Shown one piece after another: positions 12,447 to 23,670 of a stretch of DNA of 64,000 bases. Location of the stretch: positions 27,266,923 to 27,330,922 of the forward strand of contig CP099847.1 of the NCBI GenBank assembly GCA_030062745.1, read 5' to 3'. Numbering within the stretch: the stretch's first letter is position 1; each line of letters begins with the position of its first letter. A program made the position numbers and the translations under genes. This DNA comes from Capitulum mitella (taxonomy: Eukaryota; Arthropoda; Thecostraca; Pollicipedomorpha; Pollicipedidae). The notes beneath the pieces were generated by a model that was not told the origin of the DNA, made no database searches, and was given only the letters and a program-made list of their open reading frames with translations.

Positions 12447-12715
12447 CCTCACGGCGGCCCTCACCTCCCAGTGGTCCAGCCCTCACCTCCCGGCGGTCCG
12501 TCCCTCACCTTCCGGCGGTTCGTCCCTCCCGGTGGTCCGTCCCTCACCTCCCGGCGGTCCAGCCCTCACCTCCCGGCGGTCCGTCCCTCACCTCCCGGCG
12601 GTCCAGCCCTCACCTCCCGGCGGTCCAGCCCTCACCTCCCGGCGGTCCGTCCCTCACCTCACGGCGGCCCGTCCCTCACCTCCCGGCGGTCCAGCCTTCA
12701 CCTCCCGGCGGCCCG
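12447..12715. repeat. Minisatellite, 22 bp unit, about 12 copies
   Basis: Unit CCCTCACCTCCCGGCGGTCC plus AG or GT. Because 22 is not a multiple of three, the open frames across it cycle through a 22-residue period, so they are artefacts and not a proline-rich gene. Confidence 0.92.
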
Positions 12716-12803
12716 GACGGACGGCGCACCGGTCTGCGCCGACTGTCGCCCTCCCAGTCCGACGTGATCGATCTGGGCAAATTCAAGCGCGGCAGAACAT
12801 CCT

Positions 12804-12876
12804 ACTCTCTGTCTCTTTCTCTCTCTCTTTCTCTCTCTCTCTCCCTCCCTCTCTCTCCCTTACTCTTTCTATCTCC
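12804..12876. repeat. (CT)n-rich polypyrimidine tract
   Basis: Runs of TCTCTTTCTCTC and CTCCCTCC directly follow the 22 bp minisatellite, an association seen at several other places in the window. Confidence 0.9.
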
Positions 12877-13159
12877 GGGAATGAACGCAACTGGACTACC
12901 GTGACGAGACCCGAACAGAACCAAACGGAGGCTTAACGGATGAAATTCCATCACGTGACTTAACAGAACCGGGCGAGGCATCCCAGTCAGCTCTGAGAAG
13001 GAGAGAGATCATTCCCAGGACATCAGCTAGTCGTAATGGCGAATTCATTGTTACGGTATAGGGTTTGCAACGGCGTGTCAGCAAACAGCCATGATCACCA
13101 CGCTATCAGGCACCACCAGCCGCCCTTAGCCAAGGCACCACTATCCACTCGTAGGCGGA

Positions 13160-13260
13160 GCCGCTCATCGTCAGGGAAACAGGAGCTGTTCACGACCGGG
13201 GAGAGTGACGCTGCTCACGGCGTGGGAAACAGGAGCTCACAGGGAGAAATGGGATCCGCT
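13160..13260. repeat. GC-rich short repeat interrupted by a transposable element (left part)
   Basis: GGGAAACAGGAGCTGTTCACG and GGGAAACAGGAGCTCACAGG lie here. Closely similar GGGAACAGGAGCTGCTCACG lies at about 14600-14660, on the far side of the element at 13328-14493, suggesting the element landed inside a pre-existing minisatellite. Confidence 0.5.
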
Positions 13261-13327
13261 GATAGCTGAAGAAACAGAAGCCGTTAACTCTATTTCCGGA
13301 GGGCTAGACGGTATGGTCGATTCCCGG

Positions 13328-14493
13328 CAGGGGGGGGGGCGGATTCGGCCCCCTTGAGATCTCGAGAACTACACATCCGATTTTATCGCAACAAACGGCA
13401 ATCGATTTGTCATGACGTGAACTACATTTTTATAAAAAAAATGAAAATTTTGAAAGGTGTGGATACAGGGGGGCAAAAATGTCAAAATCAGGGTATTTTT
13501 GGACTTCTTATAACTCCGTTGTTTATGGACAGATTTCGATGTAACTGGCATGAATCGAGAGATTATGGATAGGAATTTTGCCATTGGTACACACATCTGA
13601 AATTTTGAGAAAATTCATGGTTTCACAGGGTTTCAAAAATAGGAAGATTAGTTTCTCAAAAAATGAATGAACAAAAAAGGCAAAAACACTTTTTTGGTCT
13701 TCTGCTTGTCTTGTTATGCTGAAAAAGTACAAATCGCATTACAATATTTGTATAATGTTAGCATAGGCGGTGCCAGGGACATGAAAAAGGGGGAACAGTC
13801 ATGGTCACACGTTCTTCAGATCAACTTGTGACCTTTGACCTTAAATGGCCTCCAGTAACCTTGGAGCCACTTGGAATGATCTCGTAGGCATTTAACATTA
13901 TCTGTAAACGTTTTCAGTCATTTAGATTCACTCTGTTTCAACGATTTCATTTTATGGCTATTACGATATAGGGTACGCGCACTGACATTTTAGGTCATAG
14001 CTTCGTGACCCGACCTGATATCAAGCTGAAACTTGGTACACACGTAGAGTACATCTTTCTACGTTATATATATTCCGGGTTTGGCATTTGAAAAAAACAG
14101 CGCCGAAATTATTGCAATAAAACCAAATCTTTACTTCTGACCTTGACCTAACCTTGTAAAGTAACTTCAGATAAACAAAATTATATTTGCACATTGACCA
14201 ACTCTTTAGCTATACATCCATATAAAGTTTTAAATTCTATCTTAAAAACGCTACTTTTGGCAGACATTTTCCTTTTACCCTCAACATGGCCAAAAATGGC
14301 TTGAGGTGCCTCCCAAAAACGTTGCCTGGCTCCGCCCCTGAACAAAATAGAAATTTGAATTTTTTGTGATGGCACGCAGAAAGAGTAGCTAGGAAAAGTC
14401 ACCAAGTTTCGTAAAGCTGCGTTAAAAAGCCTGGAATTGGCAAGCAAAAAAGCCCGAAGGGGGCGGATTCAGCCCCCCTGCCGGGAATAGGGT
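13328..14493 (+). mobile_element. Non-autonomous transposon, copy 1, with terminal inverted repeats
   Basis: Left end ATTCCCGGCAGGGGGG, then a GC-rich stretch containing GGATTC. Right end carries GGATTCAGCCCCC and then CTGCCGGGAAT, the inverse. The interior aligns along its length with the opposite-strand copy at 51945-53212: ATCTCGAGAACTACACATCCGA, the ACCTTTGACCTTAAATG stretch, TTTGGCAGACATTTT and the CCTGGCTCCGCCCCTG segment all recur in order. No long open frame. Likely mobilised by proteins of another element. Confidence 0.7.
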
Positions 14494-14559
14494 TAACAGC
14501 CAAAAAATCAGGTGCTGTCTGCAGTCGATAAAGCAGGAGCACTCTCAGCGAAGGAACCT

Positions 14560-14900
14560 GGGGCCATTCACAGCCGGGCAGCGTGATGGGAGCAGCTCAT
14601 GGGCAGGGGGAACAGGAGCTGCTCACGGCCGCGGAACTGGAGAGGTGCTCACGGCCAGGGCGCCGACCCGGAGCCGGGATCTCGTCCGCTCCCATTGTGT
14701 GGCTGTAATTGCCACTTAGGAGAGGAGCCGGTTAGTCCCCCGTGCCGAAAAAGCCCTCGAGGGTGACCGGCCGCTCGTGTAATTAAAACTGGAGAGCCGG
14801 CTCGGCTGCTCCGCGCTCTGCTGGTGCGCCGCGGGCGGCGCTCGCCAGCTCAGAGCGTGCTCCGCGCCGGGAAACCGGTCTGTGCTCTGGGCCTCAGTGT
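14560..14900. other. GC-rich block with short repeats, no supported gene
   Basis: Contains the right-hand remainder of the minisatellite seen at 13160-13260, then CpG-rich single-copy-looking sequence. No domain recognised. Confidence 0.4.
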
Positions 14901-17900
14901 GAGCTGTGCTCATCGTGAATAGTTGACGGTTCAACGAAGATCTCTGTGCATTTGCATTGTGTTGTATATTTGGCGAGGCTAGGCAGAAAGAACTGGAACC
15001 GAGGCCTGTGCGCGTTTTTGACAAAAGTCTGGCCAAGGAAAGCACGAGTTCTTTCACACCATGTCGAGCAGGCTTTCAGGGACCTGTGGATGCCAGAGCC
15101 GAAGATGACTCGTATGGATGTAAACACCACCGTTTCCTTTGATCTTACAACAACATCTCGACATGGCTGTGCTCCCCGGGGGCTAATGGAAGTCGGCACT
15201 CCGACAAGGCGCCCAATTTCGTTGTCATTTTACCTTCAACGCCGCATCGACTAGTCTGGCCTGCCTCCGCTCCCGTCCGGCGCTGCTCATCAAATACGAC
15301 AGACCCTAAGGTGGTGAAAGACACGTCCCTCACATAGTCTCCGGGTTGATTAACACGCCGCCGATGATACTCGGCAGTCGTCCCCGGAACACAGCTTTCA
15401 GTCTTGTCATAACTGTCGTACGCCTGCGCCCTCGTGAATGGATGTGTGCACTTGCACGCATGAGTGTATACCTCGATTTACCTCACTTGCGCATTATTCC
15501 ACTTGATGCATCGTGATTCTATGTTGAGAACAGCTTTGGCAAACATGCATGGAAACCCGAACGGTCACTACGGTCGAACTACACTACACTACACCGAACG
15601 GTCACTACGCTTCAGTCCGCCCCGAGAACACCATGCTCAGACGCGCCTGACCGGGCTGTAACGTCCCCGCCACCTCCGAGCCCTCGAGCCGGACGTCTCC
15701 CCGCCCCGTCGTGGGCAGAGGTCGCCGACCGATGACGCCGGAGGCTGAAGTAATTTGTGAACAGACGCAGGATGACACGCGAGGGACCCAGGCGGATCAG
15801 GGACGAACTGCCGGAGCGGAACGCCAGCAGCGGCGCTCGAGAGCGTTCGTCGGAAACGACGACGGTCGGGCGTACGTCTGAGGCACGCAGCCCACGTGAC
15901 CTTTCTGAAATTTACGGGAATAAAAAGGTAATGTCATATTACAGAGATTTAGTGTGTTACATGACAGGAAATAAACGCATTTTAAACCCGAGCCAAGAAT
16001 GGCCGCTGGCGCTTTTACGCAGTCAATATTAACCGTTGACCATAACTTCATCGTGCCGTGAATCATGGGCATATGACAGCTAATTCCGGTTTGGTGGAAG
16101 ATCATCGATATTCCGGGTCCAGATAAGGGATATCACGCTAAGTATAAATGACGGCTAGAAAGGTCAAAGGCGCGTCAGAGGCAGAGCTGGGGCCATCGGA
16201 TGGCCGCAGAGATTAATGGTGGAAGCCGCTGTACGTTGCAAATCATGAGAATACATAGGCAATCGAGAAAAAACAAAACTAATAACGCAACAAACAAGCG
16301 AAACGGAGTAAATCTCATGGCAGTGGAGATAAAAAAGGATGAGACTGAGCTTGCAGATACAACCCAGAGATGACTCACTGGACGTGCAATAACCTGCAAG
16401 ATGCATTTGGTTAGTCTCCTGGGAGAGAAACATCAGTTTGCATTTCCTCGCTTCATATCCGAACTTGCGAGATTTGACGTACTTACCCAAACGAAACACA
16501 TTGAGTTACGGCCTGTTTTCAACTTATTTAGAGTGAGTAGAGCTGACGCCAGCATGAGCGGCTTGGCACAGAAAAACAGGAACAACGATAACAACCGTAT
16601 CACGCTTGTAAACCCGACGACCCATGGCCCAAGTTCCTCACTCTGCTGTGTTGCCAGGCATGGCCGCGACGCGCAACGTGTTGCGTGCTCCCGGCGATTG
16701 GCTGGCCGGCTATCCATCAGATGACGTCATTGCCAATCCGCGGGCAAGGCATGCGGGACCGGCGAGAGTCGTTCCGGATATGAGGGCGAGAGAATGGTCC
16801 AACGAGGACGCCGGCGGACGTGATAACGGGGGCCCCGATAACGGCGAGCCCTGCCAGGTCTGTTGATCGGCCCACGCTGCTTACTGGCATAGGGGCAGCC
16901 CAAGTACGGCCGTAACAGTCGTGCAACGTAGACAGATGATGTAAGGCTTTTAACTGAACGTGGCCTGGCGATATTGAGCAAGCGTTACGGCCTCCATGGA
17001 TGGCTCTAACAGCATCGTCATGCGAGAGCAGACTTGCGCAAACGCCGCACAAACAGTGACGCGAGCAGGCAGTGGTGTTTGCATGTTTATGAAAACGCAC
17101 GAAAAATTAACATTCTGGAGGCCGGAACGAATGAAGTGATGTTATTTAAGCCAGCCAGATGGAATACAATAAATGTCCAACACGCCATCCCGCATCACTC
17201 TGAGAAAAGGGATCAGCAACTCAGGCATGGAATCCACTTCCCGCTGTTTTGAGACAGAGCGCAGCTCGTCTTCGATTCGAAAACACCATCTGACGTCATC
17301 TTGACGCACACGACCGAGTGTTTTCCGCGGACTTAGCTGATTAACGGCCTGGATCCGTTTCTTCTTCGCGGCACCGAGACGGCTCACGCGGATCCCTGCC
17401 AGACAGCTTCCCATAACCGGAGGAAAACCTTCCGGATCTGTCCGGTTCTCAGTCCCGTGAAGGAAAAAACGAAATCGGACGGCCAGGAAGAACGGAGGGA
17501 TGTTCGCAAACGGCTGAACACTAATTGGTGGCTAGGAAATTGATGTCATTCTTGTAAAATTTGCACTGAACGCTATTTCACTAAAAGCAAAAAGTACTGC
17601 AAAACAATTGCCGGTTTAAAGCATTATTTCATTCCGTTCTATCGTTTTATCAACGGAATTGTAAATACCCGAGGCATTTACAATTTTTACATTTACAGTA
17701 CATTTCCACAACCTGGTCCCGCCACTCAAGTGTTCCCAAATGTGGAGCATTTTTGCCGAGGTGCTGAACCAAATGATGCTAGAGGATCTTGATGGTGCCG
17801 TGTAATCCCACAACAACTCCAGCTTACTCTTTCGGTCTCGTTGCAAATCGAGGTGCCAGATATGGGGCTCGAGCACAGTGCCTGTCGCACATCGGACTCT

Positions 17901-18044
17901 GTTACCCGGCCCTTTATTCACTAAGCCAGGAACGTGGTCTGAGGAGCCGGAACTTAAAGTGATGTGCAGCATTTTATGTCGGTTTTAGCCGGTTAAATCC
18001 AGTTTAGAAGCTGAATTTATGAGAAGCAAGGTCCCGTATAACTG

Positions 18045-18200
18045 TACCACCCGCGACCGGTGTTACCAATAGCAAATATATATCAGCAAATATAGCCTCT
18101 ATTTGGCTATATTTGATATATATTCTTTCATGTATATATACCACCCGCGACCGGTGCTACCAATAGCAAAAATTTACCAGCAAACATAGCCTCCATTTCG
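18045..18200. repeat. Direct repeat, two ~62 bp copies
   Basis: TACCACCCGCGACCGGTG and following ACCAATAGCAAA...CAGCAAA-ATAGCCTC at 18045-18107 and 18139-18200, separated by a TATATTTGATATATAT spacer. Confidence 0.85.
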
Positions 18201-19524
18201 CGGCCAGCATCAGCTCATCTACGAAAAATGTGTGGCACAAAGGAGCGAACCAAGAACATGTGGCCACGCGACCCCATGGCATACTGTGAAGAAAAAAAAC
18301 CGCAGCACGTCCACTGGTACTAAGATGAGTGGTTGTCACAAAACATTAATCCTAATGCGTGGAAATAAGCCAATCGTCGCGTAAAGAGACGGTAAATTCA
18401 GTTAGAGACGACGACAAGCATTGCACGGCATTCTCAAACTGAACTGGACCTTCTATGAAGCCATGCACACAGGGACAAAGGCATCATACACAGAAGACAA
18501 AATAGCAAGCTAACATAATTTGCTTACCACACAAATTGCCCACCTTACAACAAACACACCATATAACGAAATCGAGGTGCCACATATTTAAGATGCACAA
18601 TTATCAGAAGTTCCCTTCCATTTTCCTGCGTAAGCTGTCTATCGGGAAGGTGTCCGCATGCTTGAGCGCAGCGCTCTTTATGGACAGCAGTGCTCAGACG
18701 GGTATCTGCTGTGTTATCCCCAAATCCAACATCCTTAGGCTCAATCTATGTTTGACCCTCCGTCATCATTCGCGCGGGAACTCCTCGACAGTTTGGGGCG
18801 GGGGTGGGGGGAGAGAAGGCAGAGGAGCATTTAAGTCATTCTTTACAGTCAACGCCCATAGGGTCAATACTAAATTTAGAAAACTTGGCGCGGCAGCTGC
18901 TCCCCTGCCCCCTCCCCCCCTTGCTGCGTCCCCGTCCATCCTGTGTCGACTTGATAGCATCCTTTCTTTTTACAACAATGTTGCGGAAAAGCCTCATTGT
19001 GATGAGGATGCAGATCAGTGTCATAGAGTACCATACAATCCAATACAATGCGAGTAACCGGACAGAACTAACAGTTTTCGGAGAGAGTCCATCAGTGAAG
19101 TTCTCGAGATCTCGGAAAATTACCCGAAAGAGACAGTATCGCCGACGCTATGCAGTGCGCAGCCAGTGTATAACCGAACGTTGCTGTTACAAAGACGACA
19201 AAAGCCAGGCGTGGACGGTAAAATGCCCCCCCCCCCCAACTGTTGGACCACACGGAAGCGGTCCCGAAAGCTCCGAACCGAATGGACGCCGACACTCTCC
19301 AAATCCTTTCGCCGCAATGGGACGCGGCCGCCACACACCTCGAGTGCACTTCTCGAGTGGTGTCGGCGGCGCTCGCCGCCGGCTCGCCGGTCGGCCGGGT
19401 TCACCTGGGCTGCGACCCCTGATCCGATCCGGCCGGGACCGTCCGATCGACCACTCAGGACGTCTTCTGGAGGGGACACCTCGAGGGTCGGCTGTTGGAG
19501 TCGCCTGACTACCGCGCAAATCTC

Positions 19525-19714
19525 GGGAAAGAGATCCGCGTCTCCCGAGAAGCAGCACGGGAAGGAGATCCGCGTCTCCCGAGAAGCAGCACGGGAAGGA
19601 GATCCGCGTCTCCCGAGAAGCAGCACGGGAAGGAGATCCGCGCCTCCCGAGAAGCAGCACGGGAAGGAGATCCGCGTCTCCCGAGAAGCAGCACGGGAAG
19701 GAGATCCGCATCTC
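19525..19714. repeat. Minisatellite, 34 bp unit, about 5.6 copies
   Basis: Unit GAAGCAGCACGGGAAGGAG plus ATCCGCGTCTCCCGA, nearly identical between copies, so recently amplified or homogenised. Open frames across it are artefacts with a 34-residue period. Confidence 0.93.
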
Positions 19715-20329
19715 CTGGCATTGGAAAGTGGGCTCTGAAGCGAGCAGCGTCGTCAGCAGGCTGGAAACGAAGCACCTGGAGCACGTTGCATGCTAGAAAC
19801 ATGTAAATGGCCTTGAATATTACATTACGGATATCTAGCCGTCTTCGGCAGCACTTTTTCACGTGAAAACTTAAAACGAACAAAACGGATACATAATCGG
19901 TGGAAAACACGGTGGTGTCGATGTCCTGGCGTTAAATGCAGGTAATCACTTCTGCCCTAGCGGGCCTAAGCAAAATAACTGTAAAGCGGATATCCGTGAA
20001 AAGACGAAGCAAGAGGACGACCACACAACGTGCTCAACGCGTTTGGAAATTCAAGCCTGACCTAAGATGGTAAACAACACTGAGTGCGAGGAGAAACAAA
20101 ATGGGCCGGCGACATCGCAGCCTGACCGCTCAGAGCACAATTCACAGCATGCTCTGCATTCCTGACTACCTATGTTTGTGGCCTGACGTCGTGGAAACCC
20201 CGCTGAATGTCATATGGTGGTCTGATTGATGTAGTGTTTCTGTGCCCTCTTCGCCTGACTGTTGGGCCTGAAAGGAGCCTGGGTTTACCACTCTAACAAG
20301 AGCGACGTTTGAGCGGACGTTCCGGCCAC

Positions 20330-21340
20330 TGGCCTCCTTCAGTGCTGACGCGCGAACATTGAAGAGGACCGCCGGCGACTCGATGGAAGAGGCCTCGGAC
20401 GAGCTCAGGAGCCCCCAGCGCCATGCGGGCTCAGACACCCGCCTCCGGGCCGTCTCTCGGCGGCGGCCCGACCTCCTGAGCGGCCGGCCAGTCGGCGCAT
20501 CGCGGGACCACCCGGCCGCCTCGTCGCCTCTATTGCGAGGCTTTTCGTCGCCGTCCCAGGCGCCTTCGCCGCGGGCTGCGGCCGGGACGCGGCCGGTCGC
20601 CTGTTTACGCCGCCCCCGCCGCACCGCTGTTGACTTCGTTTGGCCGCGGCCGGCCGCCGGCAGCGATGCAAAACAAAACCGATTTGTCCGGAAACGACCA
20701 ATAAAAGCGTCGGGTAACACGTGGGGCGCGCCGGCCGCTGGCGCCCGGCGGCCGTCTCCGCCGGCCGGCGGCGACTTCCGGCGGCCGCAGTCGGCGTCTG
20801 AGCCGGGCGCCGCCTGATCGATGCGATCCGGGCCGATCGCCGGCCGCCCGCCGGCTCCGCGGCCGGCCGGTCCCGCGAGGCTGCCGCCGCGCCACACGCA
20901 CTGCCCGCCCTCCCGCGGCCGGCAGCTGCGCCGGCGCGGCGGCCGGCCGCGGCGAGAGGCGGCCCGCTGCGCCTCACTCGGGCGGCGATGCTGTGCCGCC
21001 ATGCCCGCGGCGCCGAGGACGCGGCGGCGGCGCTGCCCCTGCTCGGACGCCGACGCTGTGCCGCCATGCCCGCGGCGTGAGAGGCCGGACGTGCTGCCCC
21101 TGACTCTGCCGCCGACGCTGTGCCGCCGTGCCCGCGGCGGTCGCGGCCGCAAGGCGGCGCGCTGACCGGCCCTGCCCGGCCGCCGCCGGCGCGCTCTCTC
21201 ATCAGGGAGGACGAGAGCGGCGGTGTATATTTAGTTGAGACGGTTGATGGGCATCGACCGGTCCGGAAGACGGATGGTCGTTCGAGGCCTCCGGAGCACG
21301 GAGCGTGGCCCGGCTAAACGCCGGCCGACCCCCCCCCCGC
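20330..21340. other. Largest GC-rich block (~1 kb), including a ~65 bp tandem repeat
   Basis: Extremely CpG-rich (CCGGCCGGC, GCGGCCGC). Three copies of GCTGTGCCGCC(A/G)TGCCCGCGGCG at about 20988, 21053 and 21115. Long open frames on both strands overlap and consist of Arg/Ala/Pro/Gly runs, with no conserved domain. I do not call a gene. A missed receptor loop exon was considered and not supported. Confidence 0.5.
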
Positions 21341-21683
21341 CGCCTCGACTGCTCACGCCTCGGGGTCACCCTCAATTTTTTCAGGATCATATCTCGCAGA
21401 GCCGAAAAAAATCGATAACTCCTCGTTCCATTTCCAGAATATTTTGTATAATGAAGCAGTATGTTTTCTCTAATGCATATTTCATTGAACCGCATATTCC
21501 GCATTTACTTCTTTCCGAGTGCATCTCTCCAGTTCCCTGGTCTGATCTTTAGCAACGTTTTCTGCATTATATACCAGACGCACAAAGCTGTTTCCTTATT
21601 GACATACTAACGTTTCAAGACAGTCATATCCCACCTTCAGAATGACAATGAATTAACACTAGTAATCACTTGAAAAATTTTCG

Positions 21684-22244
21684 CGTTTTACATGTGATCC
21701 ATACACCATAAGCAAGAAAAATAAGTACATCGATGAAAAGGCTAATCCTTGTGTTTCTATTACAGTAAGCAGTCCGAACACCAAAGAAACAGTGAGATTT
21801 CAAGAAGTTAAAGCCCTGTTGCCAAGAACTCTCGGGTGATACGAGAATTTAGTTGTTTGTTCAGAGCTGGCGAGCTTCCATCGATATACACACTTTCTCA
21901 TATCTGAAGCCGTCTCTCACATCATGACATGTTCGTGAAGTGGTCGTATTGTTCGTCAGCTGTTCGTCGTGATATGGTCTCGTGTTTTTGTCTGCTTGTT
22001 GTAGTGGTGCACCGTCACGTGATGCGTAGTGAATCACCTTGAGAGCGTAGCTGTTGTGACATCATTGTAGTGTACTGGGCGAAGTTTGCAGTCTTCGTAT
22101 CCACAAGTCAATTGGTACAATACATTGGCGCTGTTAAGTTCGTCTGGTCGTGCAAGGTTGTTTCTGACGTTGTTTCCGACAAGGAAATGGGAAATCTTGT
22201 TTTTGCAACAAATTATCAGTTGTAGTTTTTCGTCTTTTTTGGTT
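21684..22244 (+). repeat. Left inverted terminal repeat of the Penelope-like element
   Basis: Matches the reverse complement of 23130-23670 across AAAGRCTAATCCTT-like sequence, CGAACACCAAAGAAAC, TAGTTGTTTGTTCAGAGCTGG, TGGTCGTATTGT, ACTGGGCGAAGTTTGCAG and CTTCGTATCCACAAGT. Divergence suggests an old insertion. Confidence 0.8.
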
Positions 22245-22397
22245 TAAAATATTCTGATTCGATTTCCATTATTGCTTTTCGTCTTGTTTGTAGCACGGCG
22301 CCATTTTGTTTCGGTAGTATAGGTCAAGCTGGGTGGTTACACTGTGTCGGCTCAGTAAAGCTACTTTTCCATGTGGCTTTGTGTTATTGTTACAAGG

Positions 22398-23110
22398 TCC
22401 GAACTGGAGAAGCCGTTGTTCACTAGAATTTGCCCGACACGTTCTAACTCAGAGTGCAAACTAGTCTAGTCCGAGCAGTGTTTAAAGTCACGTCTAACAA
22501 AAGCCCAGATGACGCCAGTCTTATAAAGCCGTGGACATTCGCTGATTGCATTTAGGCATCCATTGTCTGTCCTCTTTCGGTGAACAGTCGTCTCAAAGTC
22601 GTGGCTTTGACGGCACGTAAAAGATCCCCCAGCATTACCAGGCCCGTTGCCTGGGCAAAATTACTCCATGTTTGGGTTCACTTCGGCGGCGGGGTCAGGT
22701 TCTGTACAACAAGCTGTGTAGTAGGGACGCTGATTATACGCTGTCCCTTTCAGAAAGGTTCAGATCAAATTTATAAAAAAGTCTTGCCCATGCCCTTTAA
22801 CCGAGACCTCAAAAAAGGAGTAACATTGTCAGCACTCAATTCATACGCCATTTTTAAAGTCGATTTTTCTTGAAGTGTCTGCCTCATATGTTCCAGGCAG
22901 TCCGCGTTGCTTACATCAACAAAGGCGCCATCAAGATACCTACAGCAGATATCAAGTCCAAGGTCGTCATTTTTAGAATCTCTGTTTCGGTAGACCCAAT
23001 GAAAAAAAAAACTGTAAAGAAAGGCCCGAGTGGAGAGCCCAATGCAACTCCATTGACTTGGCAGAAGAGGAGCCAAATGACACCTTCCTGCCAGCATAAA
23101 AGCGACATGG
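22398..23110 (-). pseudogene. Penelope-type reverse transcriptase, broken and catalytically dead
   Basis: Three family blocks are visible in order on the minus strand, in shifted frames. About 23030-23080 reads FCQVNGVALGSPLGP, matching the Q-x-x-G-x-A-M-G-S-P-L motif. About 22915-22960 reads RYLDGAFVDV, where the catalytic pair of RYVDD has become L-D-G, so one essential Asp is lost. About 22398-22454 reads SELERVGQILVNNGFSSS, the thumb motif E-L-x-x-I-x-x-x-L-x-x-N-G-F/Y. Frameshifts and stops separate them. The N-terminal fingers region is missing or lies in the flanking repeat. Confidence 0.75.
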
Positions 23111-23129
23111 GGAATGTTGTCACGATCTA

Positions 23130-23670
23130 TTAAGGCAGAAAACAACGAGAAGGTTTAGTTGATAATTTATTATAAATAAGAAGGATTCCCGATTTCCTTG
23201 TCAAAAATAACCGCGCACGACCAGACAAACTTAACGGCATCAATGAAGTATATCAATTTACTTGTGGATACGAAGGCTGCAAACTTCGCCCAGTATGTTG
23301 CAATGGTGTCACAACAAATACGTTCACAAGGCGTCTCACTATGCATCTATGTGGCGGCGCGCCACAATACGTAGACTAGAATATGGCGAGACCATAATAA
23401 CTGACGGACAATACGACCATCTTACGTTAATGCCATGACGTGAGACGATATAAGATGTGTGAAAGTGTGTATGTTCATGGAAACCTGCCAGCTCTGAACA
23501 AACAACTAAGCTCTTGTACCACCCAAGAATTCTTAGCAACAAGGCTCCTTCAAATTCTAACGTTTCTTTGGTGTTCGAACCGCTTGTTATAAGTAGAACA
23601 TAAGGACTAATCTTTTCCCGCATTTATTTACTTTTCCTACTGATGGTGTGCATTGTATATAAATCTGGTG
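23130..23670 (-). repeat. Right inverted terminal repeat of the Penelope-like element
   Basis: Inverse of 21684-22244 with the same blocks in the same order on the minus strand. It ends beside the RT debris. Confidence 0.8.

Larger units (their letters stand above)
21684..23670 (-). mobile_element. Penelope-like retroelement remnant with inverted terminal repeats
   Basis: A ~0.9 kb centre is flanked by ~540 bp repeats in opposite orientation (21684-22244 and 23130-23670). The centre carries reverse transcriptase debris on the minus strand. Inverted or direct long terminal repeats around a single RT frame are characteristic of Penelope-like elements. No GIY-YIG endonuclease was recognised, so it is either deleted here or absent from this lineage. 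The insertion sits in the receptor intron in the same orientation as the gene. Confidence 0.75.

Noticed and set aside
12363..12936. Proline-rich repetitive protein
   Set aside because: Artefact of the 22 bp minisatellite; all frames rotate through the same peptide period.
20166..21202. 328- and 265-codon minus-strand frames, considered as a missing loop-3 exon
   Set aside because: No similarity to known loop-3 blocks; tandem ~65 bp repeat and Arg/Ala/Pro runs explain the open frames.
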